IMG/VR virus record: IMGVR_UViG_3300037189_006948
Span: 1-60,631 of that record
Source: a virus
DNA length: 60,631 nucleotides
Strand: one strand, 5' to 3'
A model generated the notes under the pieces. The model was not told the DNA's origin. It saw nothing but the letters and a program-made list of their open reading frames with translations, and did not search any database. The translations under genes and the position numbers were made by a program. Of this stretch, positions 45,952-53,070 are shown piece by piece. Position 1 is the stretch's first letter; each line of letters opens with the position of its first letter.

Positions 45952-46096
45952 AGGGGCGGAACAGGCAGCGGCACCTCGTAGCCATGCGCATGCGAATGCC
46001 GCTTCTGAAACTGGCGGAAGCAAAGAATCCCGGCCACGCCGAACGGATCTGTTGCGTAGACACGCGCTTTCAACTCGAAAGGAAAATAACCCGTGA
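45908..46096 (+). CDS. Basic Ala/His/Arg-rich small protein
   Basis: 62 residues, disordered and basic. It overlaps the previous gene by 44 bases and the next by four (GTGA). The long overlap lowers confidence, but the coupled ends and similar composition to neighbours favour a real gene. Confidence 0.45.
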   Translation: MKAKNQFTRTHKPIKGAEQAAAPRSHAHANAASETGGSKESRPRRTDLLRRHALSTRKENNP

Positions 46097-46248
46097 AACA
46101 CAAGAATCCTCACCTTCAACGTCAGGTGCAAATCACTGAGGCGCAGCATGAACTGATGAACAGTCGCTTGCATCCCAAGACGAAGAAAAAGTTACATGGC
46201 AAAATTGGCGGGCTCAAAAAAGGTCTACCGACAAAGAACATGAAGTGA
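46093..46248 (+). CDS. Very basic small protein (GTG start, 51 aa)
   Basis: 51 residues starting GTG in the GTGA overlap with the preceding stop. Lys/His-rich (VKHKNPHLQRQVQITEAQHE to KIGGLKKGLPTKNMK). The last base of its TGA is the A of the next ATG. Unknown function, same basic series as its neighbours. Confidence 0.6.
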   Translation: MKHKNPHLQRQVQITEAQHELMNSRLHPKTKKKLHGKIGGLKKGLPTKNMK

Positions 46249-46457
46249 TGCTTGAGTTTACTCGTCCTATTCCCGTCAAGACCGATATGGGTGACGGGAT
46301 GGCAATATATGTCTCTGACTCAGGGACTTTTGCAAACGATGTGTGGGCTGTTGTGCTGAGTGACGGGCGCGTCCGGCACTTCCGCTCAGACCAGCTCCGC
46401 ATGGAGAAAAATAGTACATTCAATATCGATCCAAATGTCGCAACCTATTGCATCTAA
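46248..46457 (+). CDS. Small beta-barrel-like hypothetical protein
   Basis: 69 residues from the ATG at 46248. Contains alternating strands (MAIYVSDSGTFANDVWAVVL, SDGRVRHFRSDQLRM) like a small SH3-type barrel, often nucleic-acid binding. GTG at 46245 is an alternative start. Confidence 0.6.
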   Translation: MLEFTRPIPVKTDMGDGMAIYVSDSGTFANDVWAVVLSDGRVRHFRSDQLRMEKNSTFNIDPNVATYCI

Positions 46458-46608
46458 TCAGTTTAGCCACGGGGCAGGCAAAGGGCCAGAGGAACGCCCA
46501 ATCAACCGGGCTAAATTCAGGGCCAATTTTGACAAAATTCAGGGCCGAGGAAGCACTCACGGCACGCCGGTGAAGAAAAAAGGTGCTCGTACAACCTACA
46601 AATACTGA
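46435..46608 (+). CDS. Basic small protein at end of late block
   Basis: 57 residues from the ATG at 46435, overlapping the previous gene by 23 bases. Gly/Lys/Arg-rich (NRAKFRANFDKIQGRGSTHG, VKKKGARTTYKY), similar to small basic proteins of unknown function in other phages. Its stop codon is the base of a terminator-like hairpin. Confidence 0.6.
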   Translation: MSQPIASNQFSHGAGKGPEERPINRAKFRANFDKIQGRGSTHGTPVKKKGARTTYKY

Positions 46609-46627
46609 GGCATTTACAATGCTTCAG
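46605..46627 (+). terminator. Hairpin at end of the structural block
   Basis: CTGAGGCAT (46605-46613) pairs with ATGCTTCAG (46619-46627) through nine base pairs with one G.T wobble and a five-base loop. The stop codon lies inside the stem. A weak T-rich stretch (CTTTTCT) follows six bases later. Probably a leaky terminator between the structural and replication blocks. Confidence 0.5.
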
Positions 46628-46660
46628 AAACTTTTCTAAAAAAATTTCTTCCATACACAA

Positions 46661-46676
46661 GCGGTTGTGCAATACT
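46661..46676 (+). promoter_or_regulatory. Candidate promoter for the replication block
   Basis: In the 97-base gap 46609-46705 there is TGTGC followed by AATACT (46671-46676), which could act as an extended -10 box. No good -35 box lies at the usual distance (TTTCTT at 46645 is 20 bases away). A similar GTGC plus TACACT occurs before terminase. Placement after a terminator and before the first early gene supports a promoter somewhere in this gap. Confidence 0.35.
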
Positions 46677-46705
46677 AGTTCTCGTCAGCAGCAATTCATC
46701 AATTT

Positions 46706-46897
46706 ATGGCAACAAAGTCCTTCACTCTAAAAAACATCGTACATGGCATCACAGAAACCTTCATAGTATCATGTGATACTGTTAAGGTTGTAAGCAACGC
46801 CACGTTCGACCATCTGCCGAGCGTAGGCTACCTTAGCATTGCTCACGCACGGGAGCTCTGGAAAGAAATGACCCAGAATGGTTGGGTCAGAATCTAA
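46706..46897 (+). CDS. First gene of the replication block, small hypothetical
   Basis: 63 residues, beta-rich then helical (SFTLKNIVHGITETFIVSCD, SIAHARELWKEMTQNGWVRI). Preceded by a promoter-like leader without a Shine-Dalgarno sequence. First genes of early phage operons often encode small host-takeover proteins, but nothing in the sequence shows this. Confidence 0.6.
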   Translation: MATKSFTLKNIVHGITETFIVSCDTVKVVSNATFDHLPSVGYLSIAHARELWKEMTQNGWVRI

Positions 46898-46905
46898 CTA
46901 ACCCA

Positions 46906-46926
46906 GCAAGGGTTCAATCCCCTTGC
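46906..46926 (+). other. Perfect hairpin resembling a tRNA T-arm
   Basis: GCAAGGG (46906-46912), loop TTCAATC (46913-46919) and CCCTTGC (46920-46926) form a perfect seven-base-pair stem. The loop has the TTCAAxC pattern of a tRNA T-loop. No matching 5' acceptor strand or anticodon arm is found upstream, so this is not a complete tRNA. It may be a structural stop signal or a relic. Confidence 0.5.
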
Positions 46927-46942
46927 ATACATCAATAAAACT

Positions 46943-47125
46943 ATGACTTCCCAACCCTCTCCCGAACGCCCTATCCCCTTTGCCATTGCACTCTTTGTGC
47001 TGGCAGCTCTCGACATCCGCTGGCTTTACCGGCTAGCTGAAACGCCATTTGAGTTCATGGCAATACTCGGCCTATTAGGCATTACATTCATCACAGCAGT
47101 AGAAACCCTTGCACGCATTGAGTAA
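46943..47125 (+). CDS. Two-helix small membrane protein
   Basis: 60 residues. Two hydrophobic segments (about residues 12-30, PFAIALFVLAALDIRWLY, and 37-56, FMAILGLLGITFITAVETLA). Early membrane proteins of phages sometimes block superinfection, which would be pure inference here. Stop is one base before the next ATG. Confidence 0.65.
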   Translation: MTSQPSPERPIPFAIALFVLAALDIRWLYRLAETPFEFMAILGLLGITFITAVETLARIE

Positions 47126-47126
47126 T

Positions 47127-47744
47127 ATGATTCCACAGAAATGGGACGCCAAATTGGCAAAGCGCAACCTTGAGTCTGCGCCAAAAAAGGAGCAAAAATT
47201 TGTCAGACTGCTTGAAGCAGTATCCGGCAACTTCAGCGTCACAAGCACCTGCCGTTCGATTGCCAGAATCCACGGCCTCAAAAACAAAAAGAAGAGGGCC
47301 GTAGAGATCGCCGAATACCAACTCACAGAGGTAGCATTCAATCCTCTGGCAGAGTTCTGCAAATCCATCACAGACGCTTCTTGGCGTCCAATGACGAAAG
47401 AAGAGATTGCGTTGCAATTGGCGTCACAGAAGTTTCATTCCCTAAAAAAGGCGAGGATCACGCTCGAATGGGTTGCGCAGATCAATACGCTTCCTGAGCA
47501 GGAGCAAGCACACACTGCTTGCGTAATTTGGTGGGACATAATCGGAGACATCATGTCCGGGGAGCGGCAAGACTTCTCTTACTTTGACAAGTGGATCGTG
47601 GGATTCAAGCCCCATCAGATGCTTGCTTCAGAAGTCCTACGCAAAAACTTGGTTACATGCGGTTACCCTCCGCTGATTGCTGAACGCCGCATTGCAGAAG
47701 ATGACGTTGAAGAGTTGGAGACCGAAGAAACAGAGGAAGAATAA
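47127..47744 (+). CDS. Hypothetical helical protein with acidic tail
   Basis: 205 residues from the ATG at 47127. Strongly helical with a Lys/Arg-rich N-terminal half, a Trp-containing middle (HTACVIWWDIIGDIM) and an acidic tail (EDDVEELETEETEEE). Its stop overlaps the start of the nuclease gene. It could be a partner of the recombination genes downstream; no family recognised. Confidence 0.65.
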   Translation: MIPQKWDAKLAKRNLESAPKKEQKFVRLLEAVSGNFSVTSTCRSIARIHGLKNKKKRAVEIAEYQLTEVAFNPLAEFCKSITDASWRPMTKEEIALQLASQKFHSLKKARITLEWVAQINTLPEQEQAHTACVIWWDIIGDIMSGERQDFSYFDKWIVGFKPHQMLASEVLRKNLVTCGYPPLIAERRIAEDDVEELETEETEEE

Positions 47745-48799
47745 TGGACTTATCAAAATACAAAGCAGCAGTGACCGCTGGGCTTGAACGAGTACCAGCT
47801 ACAGATGTAGCTCTAGCAAAAGCCCGTGGGCTATTCATGGGCTGGGTGGAGTCATTTGTCCCAGTTCTGGAAGCGCACGACGTTCTTGAGGTAGAGTCCG
47901 AATTCACATTCCCTCTTCTCAACCCAGAGACAGAAGCGCAGTCCCGGTCTTTTGTAGAGGCTGGAAAGATAGACGGTGTTCTGCGGCACAAAACCACCGG
48001 CGTGTTAAAAGTGTTGGAGCACAAGACGACCAGTGATTCGATTGACGCAGACTCAACTTACTGGGGTCGTCTTGCAATGGACACCCAGATCAGCAAGTAC
48101 ATCCTGTCGCTGCGGTCTCGAGGCATCGACGCCAACACTGTTGTGTACGACGTTGTGCGCAAACCGGCGTATAAGCTCGGCAACATCCCCCTGCTCGACG
48201 AAGACGGTAACAAAGTCGTGCTCGACGCAGCGGGAGAGCGAGTCCGTACGAAGGACGGCAAGAAGTGGAGACAAACCGCCGACGCAGACGCTGGGTACGT
48301 CCTACAGACCCGTCCAGAGACGCTGGAAGAGCTGTCATCCCGGACTCTGACCGAAATCAACGAAAAGCGGGATTCTTACTTCGCAGTGAAAGAAGTGGGC
48401 CGCAGTGACACTGACTTGTTGGAATACATGAACGATGCATGGGCGCAGTCTCAAATGTTGCTCTACTTCCGCAAGCGCAACCTATGGCCTCGCAATCCGG
48501 GGGCATGCGCACAGTACGGCACTTGCGAGTTCTATGACCTCTGCGCTGGCCGCGCCACGGTTGACAACATCCGTTTCGGCCCAGCCACAAAGCATGCGGA
48601 GTTGACGCTCGCCGAAGGAGACAAGCAGCTCCTTACCAATTCACGCTTAAGTGCTTTTCGCAAGTGCTCACGTTACCACTTTCTCCGTTACGAGCAGCCG
48701 ACCCGCAGGCTCGGAGAAATCGATGAAGCCTTAGCTCTAGGCACAGGCTTCCACAACGCCGCAGAAGAGTTTCTGCGCCATTTCGTAGTTCAGTCCTAA
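47744..48799 (+). CDS. PD-(D/E)XK nuclease, RecB/Cas4-like, apparently permuted
   Basis: 351 residues. The catalytic core shows AGKIDGVLRHK (Asp77) and VLEHKTT (Glu92, Lys94), the D...ExK triad, then a Q-containing helix (MDTQISKYIL). A cysteine group (C255, C261, C267 in CAQYGTCEFYDLC) resembles the iron-sulfur site of Cas4 and AddB-type nucleases. The motif NSRLSAFRKCSRYHFLRYE and EALALGTGFHNAAEEFL, normally at the N-terminus of this family, sits at the C-terminus (residues 299-345). The order is consistent with circular permutation. Likely a DNA end-processing exonuclease for Sak4-type recombination. Confidence 0.8.
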   Translation: MDLSKYKAAVTAGLERVPATDVALAKARGLFMGWVESFVPVLEAHDVLEVESEFTFPLLNPETEAQSRSFVEAGKIDGVLRHKTTGVLKVLEHKTTSDSIDADSTYWGRLAMDTQISKYILSLRSRGIDANTVVYDVVRKPAYKLGNIPLLDEDGNKVVLDAAGERVRTKDGKKWRQTADADAGYVLQTRPETLEELSSRTLTEINEKRDSYFAVKEVGRSDTDLLEYMNDAWAQSQMLLYFRKRNLWPRNPGACAQYGTCEFYDLCAGRATVDNIRFGPATKHAELTLAEGDKQLLTNSRLSAFRKCSRYHFLRYEQPTRRLGEIDEALALGTGFHNAAEEFLRHFVVQS

Positions 48800-48810
48800 C
48801 ATCAATACAT

Positions 48811-49689
48811 ATGAGTATCCTCGCAAAAATCAAACGGGGAGGCGAAAGCCTTCCGCCACGCATTTTGCTCTCCGGCCCGGAGGGCATAGGCAAATCGACA
48901 TTCGGCGCATCCGCGCCGAGCCCTCTGTTCATTAGTCAGGAACAAGGATTGACCGGCCTTGACCATGTCGCCCGCATCACGCCAGAGTCCTACGCTGACG
49001 TTCTTGCCACTGTTGACGAACTGACTGCCAACGCTGGCGAGTTCAAAACGCTAGTAATTGACACCACAGACTGGCTCGAGCGTTCCATCCACGCTTTTGT
49101 CTGCAAGCGTGACGGTCAACAAAGCATTGAAGGCTATGGATTCGGCAAAGGCTACAAGGTTGCCGAGTTTGAGTTGTCTGCGCTGCTAACCAAGTTAGAT
49201 ACTCTCCGTGAGCGGCAGAAGTTTGGGATCATCCTCTTGTCACACGTTCAAATCAAAACCTTTACTCAGCCCGGTGGCGAGCAGTGGGACAGGTACGAGA
49301 TGAAGGGCCACAAGGGGTTCACCGGCATACTGCGTGAATGGCCGGACGCCTGTTTGTTTGCCAGCTACGAAGTCTTCAAAACGAAGGCAAACGGCGGTAA
49401 GGCGGAGAAGACCATTGGAGGAGGTCGAATCATCCAAACCGCTTGGTCTCCGGGATGGGACGCCAAGAACCGGCTTGGGCTTCCTGAGACCCTTAATCTT
49501 TCCTACGAAGAGTTTGACGCCGCAGTGCAGGCAAACTCTCCGTCCAAACTGCGCGAGCAGTTCAAAGCTTTGCTGGCGACAGCAAAAATGTCAGCAGAAG
49601 ACAAAGCTAAATGGGCAAAGACGCCCGTTGAAACTTTGCCTGCTGACCGAATCAAAGTTGGTATCCTTAAATTGCAGTCTCTTCAGTAA
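48811..49689 (+). CDS. Sak4-like RecA-fold recombination ATPase
   Basis: 292 residues. Walker A GPEGIGKST (22-30), Walker B LVIDTTDW (81-88), then IILLSHVQIKTF and KGFTGILREWPDACLFASYE match the AAA_24/Sak4 family of short RecA-like proteins that anneal or exchange single strands in phages. Followed by SSB and RusA, the usual Sak4 neighbourhood. Leader lacks a Shine-Dalgarno sequence. Confidence 0.85.
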   Translation: MSILAKIKRGGESLPPRILLSGPEGIGKSTFGASAPSPLFISQEQGLTGLDHVARITPESYADVLATVDELTANAGEFKTLVIDTTDWLERSIHAFVCKRDGQQSIEGYGFGKGYKVAEFELSALLTKLDTLRERQKFGIILLSHVQIKTFTQPGGEQWDRYEMKGHKGFTGILREWPDACLFASYEVFKTKANGGKAEKTIGGGRIIQTAWSPGWDAKNRLGLPETLNLSYEEFDAAVQANSPSKLREQFKALLATAKMSAEDKAKWAKTPVETLPADRIKVGILKLQSLQ

Positions 49690-49691
49690 TT

Positions 49692-50294
49692 ATGGCTAAA
49701 TACATCACGCAGCCCGGGCGTTACCGGGCAATCGTCGAGCGTCCCACAACGGGAGGCTGGCTATCGCAGACAGACAGCGGAGCGGAATTTGTCCGCATTC
49801 CATTGGTCATTCACGACTCCGGCGACCAAGACGGTTGCTCCATTGAGTGGCAGGGCTACATCTCCAGCGACAAAAGCATCACGCGCACCAGTCGCATGCT
49901 TTTGGAAGCGTTGAAGGCACCGGCAAACTGGTTTGACCTGCTGGCACAAGGAGATTGTTTCCTTGAAGGCAGAACTGTGCTCGTCACCGTTGAACAGAAA
50001 ACCAAAGCCAACGCCAACGGGGGCCGGGAGCTGGTCTACACAAAGACTGGGAACCCCATCTTCGAGGCGACATGGCTCAACGATCCCGACGCCCGTCCTG
50101 CGGCTGGCGCACCGCTTGACCGAGCAAAGATGTCCGCACTTAGCCGGAAGCTTCAAGCGGTAGCAAAGAGTATTCAGGCAGAAGCTGGCGGCGCATCTGT
50201 TCCAGCGCAGCCTGCGGCTCGTCCTGCGGCACCGGCACGAACTGTGCGAGCGGATGATCCCATCGAACTGCAAGACGAAGACATCCCGTTCTAG
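49692..50294 (+). CDS. Single-stranded DNA-binding protein
   Basis: 200 residues. A beta-rich N-terminal domain of about 130 residues (QPGRYRAIVERPTTGGWLSQ, FVRIPLVIHD) fits an OB-like fold. A Pro/Ala-rich linker leads to the acidic tip DDPIELQDEDIPF, the canonical SSB C-terminal peptide that recruits partners. It lies between Sak4 and RusA and would coat single strands for recombination and replication. Confidence 0.85.
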   Translation: MAKYITQPGRYRAIVERPTTGGWLSQTDSGAEFVRIPLVIHDSGDQDGCSIEWQGYISSDKSITRTSRMLLEALKAPANWFDLLAQGDCFLEGRTVLVTVEQKTKANANGGRELVYTKTGNPIFEATWLNDPDARPAAGAPLDRAKMSALSRKLQAVAKSIQAEAGGASVPAQPAARPAAPARTVRADDPIELQDEDIPF

Positions 50295-50338
50295 TTGCAA
50301 TAGGGGGGGAGCGCATCCTGCCAACGCTCAACTTTTTT

Positions 50339-50770
50339 ATGATTTCATTTATATTGCCGCTGGAAGCGATGCCGGTGCAGGGCGGAGGCAAGCGTCTGTT
50401 TGTCTCAAAGACTGGGAAGCCGGTATTCTTTAAGAACAAGCGCACGCAGGCTTACCTTGATGCGATTCGAGCGTTAGCGCATCCCTACAAGCCCGCAGTC
50501 CCGTTGTCTGGCCCGCTGGACGTCGAGTTCCGTTTTGTAATGCGCCGCCCCGGGCGTTTGTCCCGCAAGTCAGATCCAGAGTTTAGACTATGGTCAACCG
50601 TTCGTCCCGACTGGGACAACCTCGTTAAAGGGACTCAGGATGCTCTTGCTGACTTCTGGGAGGACGACGCGCAGATCTGCCATGCCAGAGTATTGAAGCA
50701 ATACGCTGCCAAGGGGGAAAAACCACACATTCAAGTGTCCATCTCTCAACTAGGGGAGGTGTTTATTTGA
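50339..50770 (+). CDS. rusA: RusA-like Holliday junction resolvase
   Basis: 143 residues. RPDWDNLVKGTQDAL (residues 89-103) and FWEDDAQI with Asp109-Asp110 are the RusA family catalytic and metal-binding motifs. The N-terminal strand MISFILPLEAMPVQGGGKRL fits the family start. It would cut four-way junctions formed by recombination or replication. The 44-base gap before it carries a G-run but no clear site at the right distance. Confidence 0.9.
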   Translation: MISFILPLEAMPVQGGGKRLFVSKTGKPVFFKNKRTQAYLDAIRALAHPYKPAVPLSGPLDVEFRFVMRRPGRLSRKSDPEFRLWSTVRPDWDNLVKGTQDALADFWEDDAQICHARVLKQYAAKGEKPHIQVSISQLGEVFI

Positions 50771-50931
50771 AAAAGGCACCGAAACCCAGGGCAACCAAGA
50801 ACCCTAATGCTGTTGCACTCGGACGACTTGGAGGTGCCGCTGGGACTGGATCATCCAAAACGCGCCCTCGGGAGCACTATGTCCGGGCAAGCGAGAAAAG
50901 GTGGGCAAAAGCTCGAGGAGAACAGCAATGA
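50767..50931 (+). CDS. Small GRLGG-type basic protein (TTG start)
   Basis: 54 residues from TTG at 50767, which overlaps the rusA stop. A strong ribosome-binding site (GGGGAGG) lies eight bases upstream, supporting this start. KNPNAVALGRLGGAAGTGS and KTRPREHY match a small phage protein family with NPxAVALGRLGG. Its stop overlaps the next ATG. Function unknown, probably nucleic-acid binding. Confidence 0.7.
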   Translation: MKKAPKPRATKNPNAVALGRLGGAAGTGSSKTRPREHYVRASEKRWAKARGEQQ

Positions 50932-51770
50932 ACCATTACCCTCGCCACATTGGTGATTACCTGCGAGACACCGCTCATTTGAGCCTGCTTGAGCATGGCG
51001 TCTATGGCCGATTGCTGGATCTTTATTATCTCAACGATGGCCCGATCCCCGGCGATCTCGTTGGGTTATGCCGCAAGATTGGGGCGCGTTCTGGGGACGA
51101 AAAAGCAGCGGTTGAGGCAGTCGTAGCCGAGTTCTTTGCCATGTCTGATGCCGGTTTATTGACTCACAAACGCTGCGATCAGGTGCTGTCAAAGTACAAA
51201 ATCTTTGGCGAACAGCAGCGGGAACGCGCATTGAAGCGATACAGCAAGCCTGCCGACGGCATGCCGGAATCTACCGTCGGCATGCCGACGGCAGCTCACA
51301 ACCTGCCGACGGCAGTACAAACACTGCCGACGGCTACCGACGGCATGCCCACGCATGGCATGCCAACCATAAACCATAAACCAATAACCAATAACCATAA
51401 ACCAACAGATAACCCCCCTACCCCCCGCAAGCGGGGGAAGCCAGCTACCGCTGGCGTCCCTGTTTCCGTTGACTGGTTTGAAGGTCTCTTGCCTGAGCTA
51501 GATGTTGAGCACTTTCGAGATCGATGGCTGGAATGGGTAGAGTACCGGCGACAGCTCAAGGAGCCGGTCAATCCGGCAACGCTACGGGCAGTGTTTCGAG
51601 TGATTGCCCGAATGGGACTTGAGACATTCATGGCCCAGAGCGAGAACGCAATGGCGAACGGTTGGGTAGGGTTCCAACACAAAATCAAAGGAGCAAACGA
51701 TGACCACAGAAGTGAAAAACGCAGTCGAGAATTTACTGAAACCATTGCCGTTCCAGACCTTAACTTCTGA
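50928..51770 (+). CDS. DUF1376-type replication initiator
   Basis: 280 residues from the ATG at 50928 (GGAG seven bases upstream). The N-terminus HYPRHIGDYLRDTAHLSLLE followed by HGVYGRLLDLYYL is the DUF1376/YdaU family, a winged-helix-like replication protein. Residues about 108-165 are a low-complexity linker (DGMP, LPTA repeats) encoded by the putative origin. The C-terminal part (WFEGLLPELDVEHFRDRWLE) probably binds the loader. With the DnaC-like gene next, this looks like lambda O/P. The linker may be disordered and permit the DNA repeats. Confidence 0.8.
   Translation: MNHYPRHIGDYLRDTAHLSLLEHGVYGRLLDLYYLNDGPIPGDLVGLCRKIGARSGDEKAAVEAVVAEFFAMSDAGLLTHKRCDQVLSKYKIFGEQQRERALKRYSKPADGMPESTVGMPTAAHNLPTAVQTLPTATDGMPTHGMPTINHKPITNNHKPTDNPPTPRKRGKPATAGVPVSVDWFEGLLPELDVEHFRDRWLEWVEYRRQLKEPVNPATLRAVFRVIARMGLETFMAQSENAMANGWVGFQHKIKGANDDHRSEKRSREFTETIAVPDLNF
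51253..51412 (+). other. Putative replication origin inside the initiator gene
   Basis: Six CCGWCGG cores start at 51253, 51274 (inverted form CCGTCGG), 51285, 51306, 51327 and 51337, most within TGCCGACGGC. Spacings are 21, 11, 21, 21 and 10 bases, close to whole helical turns. They are followed at 51365-51412 by an AT-rich run of ACCATAA/CCAATAA repeats, a likely unwinding element. A GC hairpin lies at 51422-51437. This matches the iteron-plus-AT-rich layout of the lambda origin inside gene O. Confidence 0.7.
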
Positions 51771-52368
51771 GGAAGTTGCTCAGAAGGAAGCCGAATACAA
51801 CGCTAAACTATTGAGAGACAAAGGAGTAGAATACCTTGCAAAAGCCAACATCCCGCCCCGGCACCGCTCGACGCCATCGTCCGAACTCGTCGGGGACGGC
51901 TGGCTCCGCCTCACGCAACGCATTCGAGCCAAAATCGGCACCGGGTTCATTATTGCGCTGGTGGGCCGTAGAGGCACTGGAAAGACCCAGTCCGCTGTGG
52001 AGATAGCCAAAGACGTTGCAAAGGCCGGGAAGAGGCCATTGTACGCCACTGCGATGGGGTTTTTCTTAGACATCAAAGAGTCCTTTCGCAATGCAGGCGG
52101 AACTGAGCGTTCAGTCATTGAACAATACTGCCTCCCGTCGTACCTCATTTTGGACGAAATGCAGGAGCGCGGGGAGACTCCGTGGGAAGATCGGTTGCTG
52201 ACTCATCTCATTGACCGGCGATATCAGCACGAGAAAGATACGTTGCTCATCTCCAACCAAACCAAAGAAAACTTTCTGCTTTCAATCGGTGAAAGCGTAG
52301 CAAGCAGAATCCTAGAAACCGGCGGCGTAGCAGTCTGCGATTGGCCATCTTACAGAACAAACAACTAA
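51700..52368 (+). CDS. DnaC-like helicase loader ATPase
   Basis: 222 residues. Walker A GRRGTGKTQ (89-97), Walker B YLILDEM (148-154), sensor-like LLISNQTKENF, and a C-terminal arginine (ASRILETGG) match AAA+ DnaC/DnaA-type loaders. It starts inside the end of the initiator gene with Shine-Dalgarno AAAGGAG. It would load the host replicative helicase at the origin described upstream; no phage helicase or polymerase was seen. Confidence 0.85.
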   Translation: MTTEVKNAVENLLKPLPFQTLTSEEVAQKEAEYNAKLLRDKGVEYLAKANIPPRHRSTPSSELVGDGWLRLTQRIRAKIGTGFIIALVGRRGTGKTQSAVEIAKDVAKAGKRPLYATAMGFFLDIKESFRNAGGTERSVIEQYCLPSYLILDEMQERGETPWEDRLLTHLIDRRYQHEKDTLLISNQTKENFLLSIGESVASRILETGGVAVCDWPSYRTNN

Positions 52369-52373
52369 CCATT

Positions 52374-52631
52374 ATGGAATTAGAAATCGACATGCTAAAG
52401 CTTCAGCTCAAGGCATACAAAGACAAGTGCGATAGACTTTTAGCAGAATTTGAGTCCATCGATAAAAAGGCGGACGAAGCTGAAACGCATGAACCAAACG
52501 TGCTCATAGACAGCCTCATTGGCCCGGTAATCCCTAAGCCAGAATACGACAAGATGAGACTGCACTTTGCCAAATCTCGCGCCGCATTAACCGCTCAACT
52601 AGAATTCTTTAAGAAACGCTCAAATGATTAG
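52374..52631 (+). CDS. Small coiled-coil protein
   Basis: 85 residues from the ATG at 52374. Heptad-like helices at both ends (MELEIDMLKLQLKAYKDKCD and FAKSRAALTAQLEFFKKR) around a Pro-containing middle. No family recognised. Overlaps the next gene by eight bases. Confidence 0.6.
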   Translation: MELEIDMLKLQLKAYKDKCDRLLAEFESIDKKADEAETHEPNVLIDSLIGPVIPKPEYDKMRLHFAKSRAALTAQLEFFKKRSND

Positions 52632-52779
52632 CACCGGCTTCCCAAACGATAGTGACCCACAAAAATATCAGCCAACGTGGGAATGTTCTGAATGCCAAGG
52701 TCTTGTCGTTAAAACAGGCAAAAATGAGTCTGAATGTATTGACTGCGGCACGACATTTGAACAGGAGCCAGACCGCTAA
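52624..52779 (+). CDS. Small zinc-ribbon protein (51 aa)
   Basis: 51 residues with CSEC...CIDCG, a four-cysteine zinc ribbon. Start overlaps the upstream gene by eight bases and its stop lies one base before the next ATG. Probably binds nucleic acid or a protein partner. Confidence 0.65.
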   Translation: MISTGFPNDSDPQKYQPTWECSECQGLVVKTGKNESECIDCGTTFEQEPDR

Positions 52780-52780
52780 C

Positions 52781-53050
52781 ATGCAAGACCCAATACAAAA
52801 CTCCCCGGTAGGCAAGGAGATAGACCTGTGTGCCGAGTTAATCTGCGCAATCTTAAACGCTAGCGAATCAACCTACCTCTCAATGGAAGTCACTCCGCCG
52901 GAGGACTCAAACAAGCTACCCAACACAATCTTCAAAATTGTTGTTGAGCGAGTCTGTTCTTGCGAGCGGTGCGCCGAAAAGCGAGACGAAGATGAGCGTC
53001 TTAAAGCGTTGGACGATGAGGAGTTCGATCCGATCATTCATGTAGATTGA
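52781..53050 (+). CDS. Small acidic protein with Cys pair
   Basis: 89 residues from the ATG at 52781. Contains a helix (KEIDLCAELICAILNASEST), CSCERC and an acidic end (RDEDERLKALDDEEFD). No family recognised. Confidence 0.6.
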   Translation: MQDPIQNSPVGKEIDLCAELICAILNASESTYLSMEVTPPEDSNKLPNTIFKIVVERVCSCERCAEKRDEDERLKALDDEEFDPIIHVD

Positions 53051-53070
53051 AAAAAAACTTAGAAAGTTAA

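Noticed and set aside
46850-46935. Possible tRNA gene around the TTCAATC hairpin
   Set aside because: No acceptor stem partner, D-arm or anticodon arm can be built; only a T-arm-like hairpin is present.
52652-52780. N-terminal extension of the 52781 gene
   Set aside because: The extension overlaps the zinc-ribbon gene 52624-52779 in another frame; the ATG at 52781 follows that stop by one base and is preferred.
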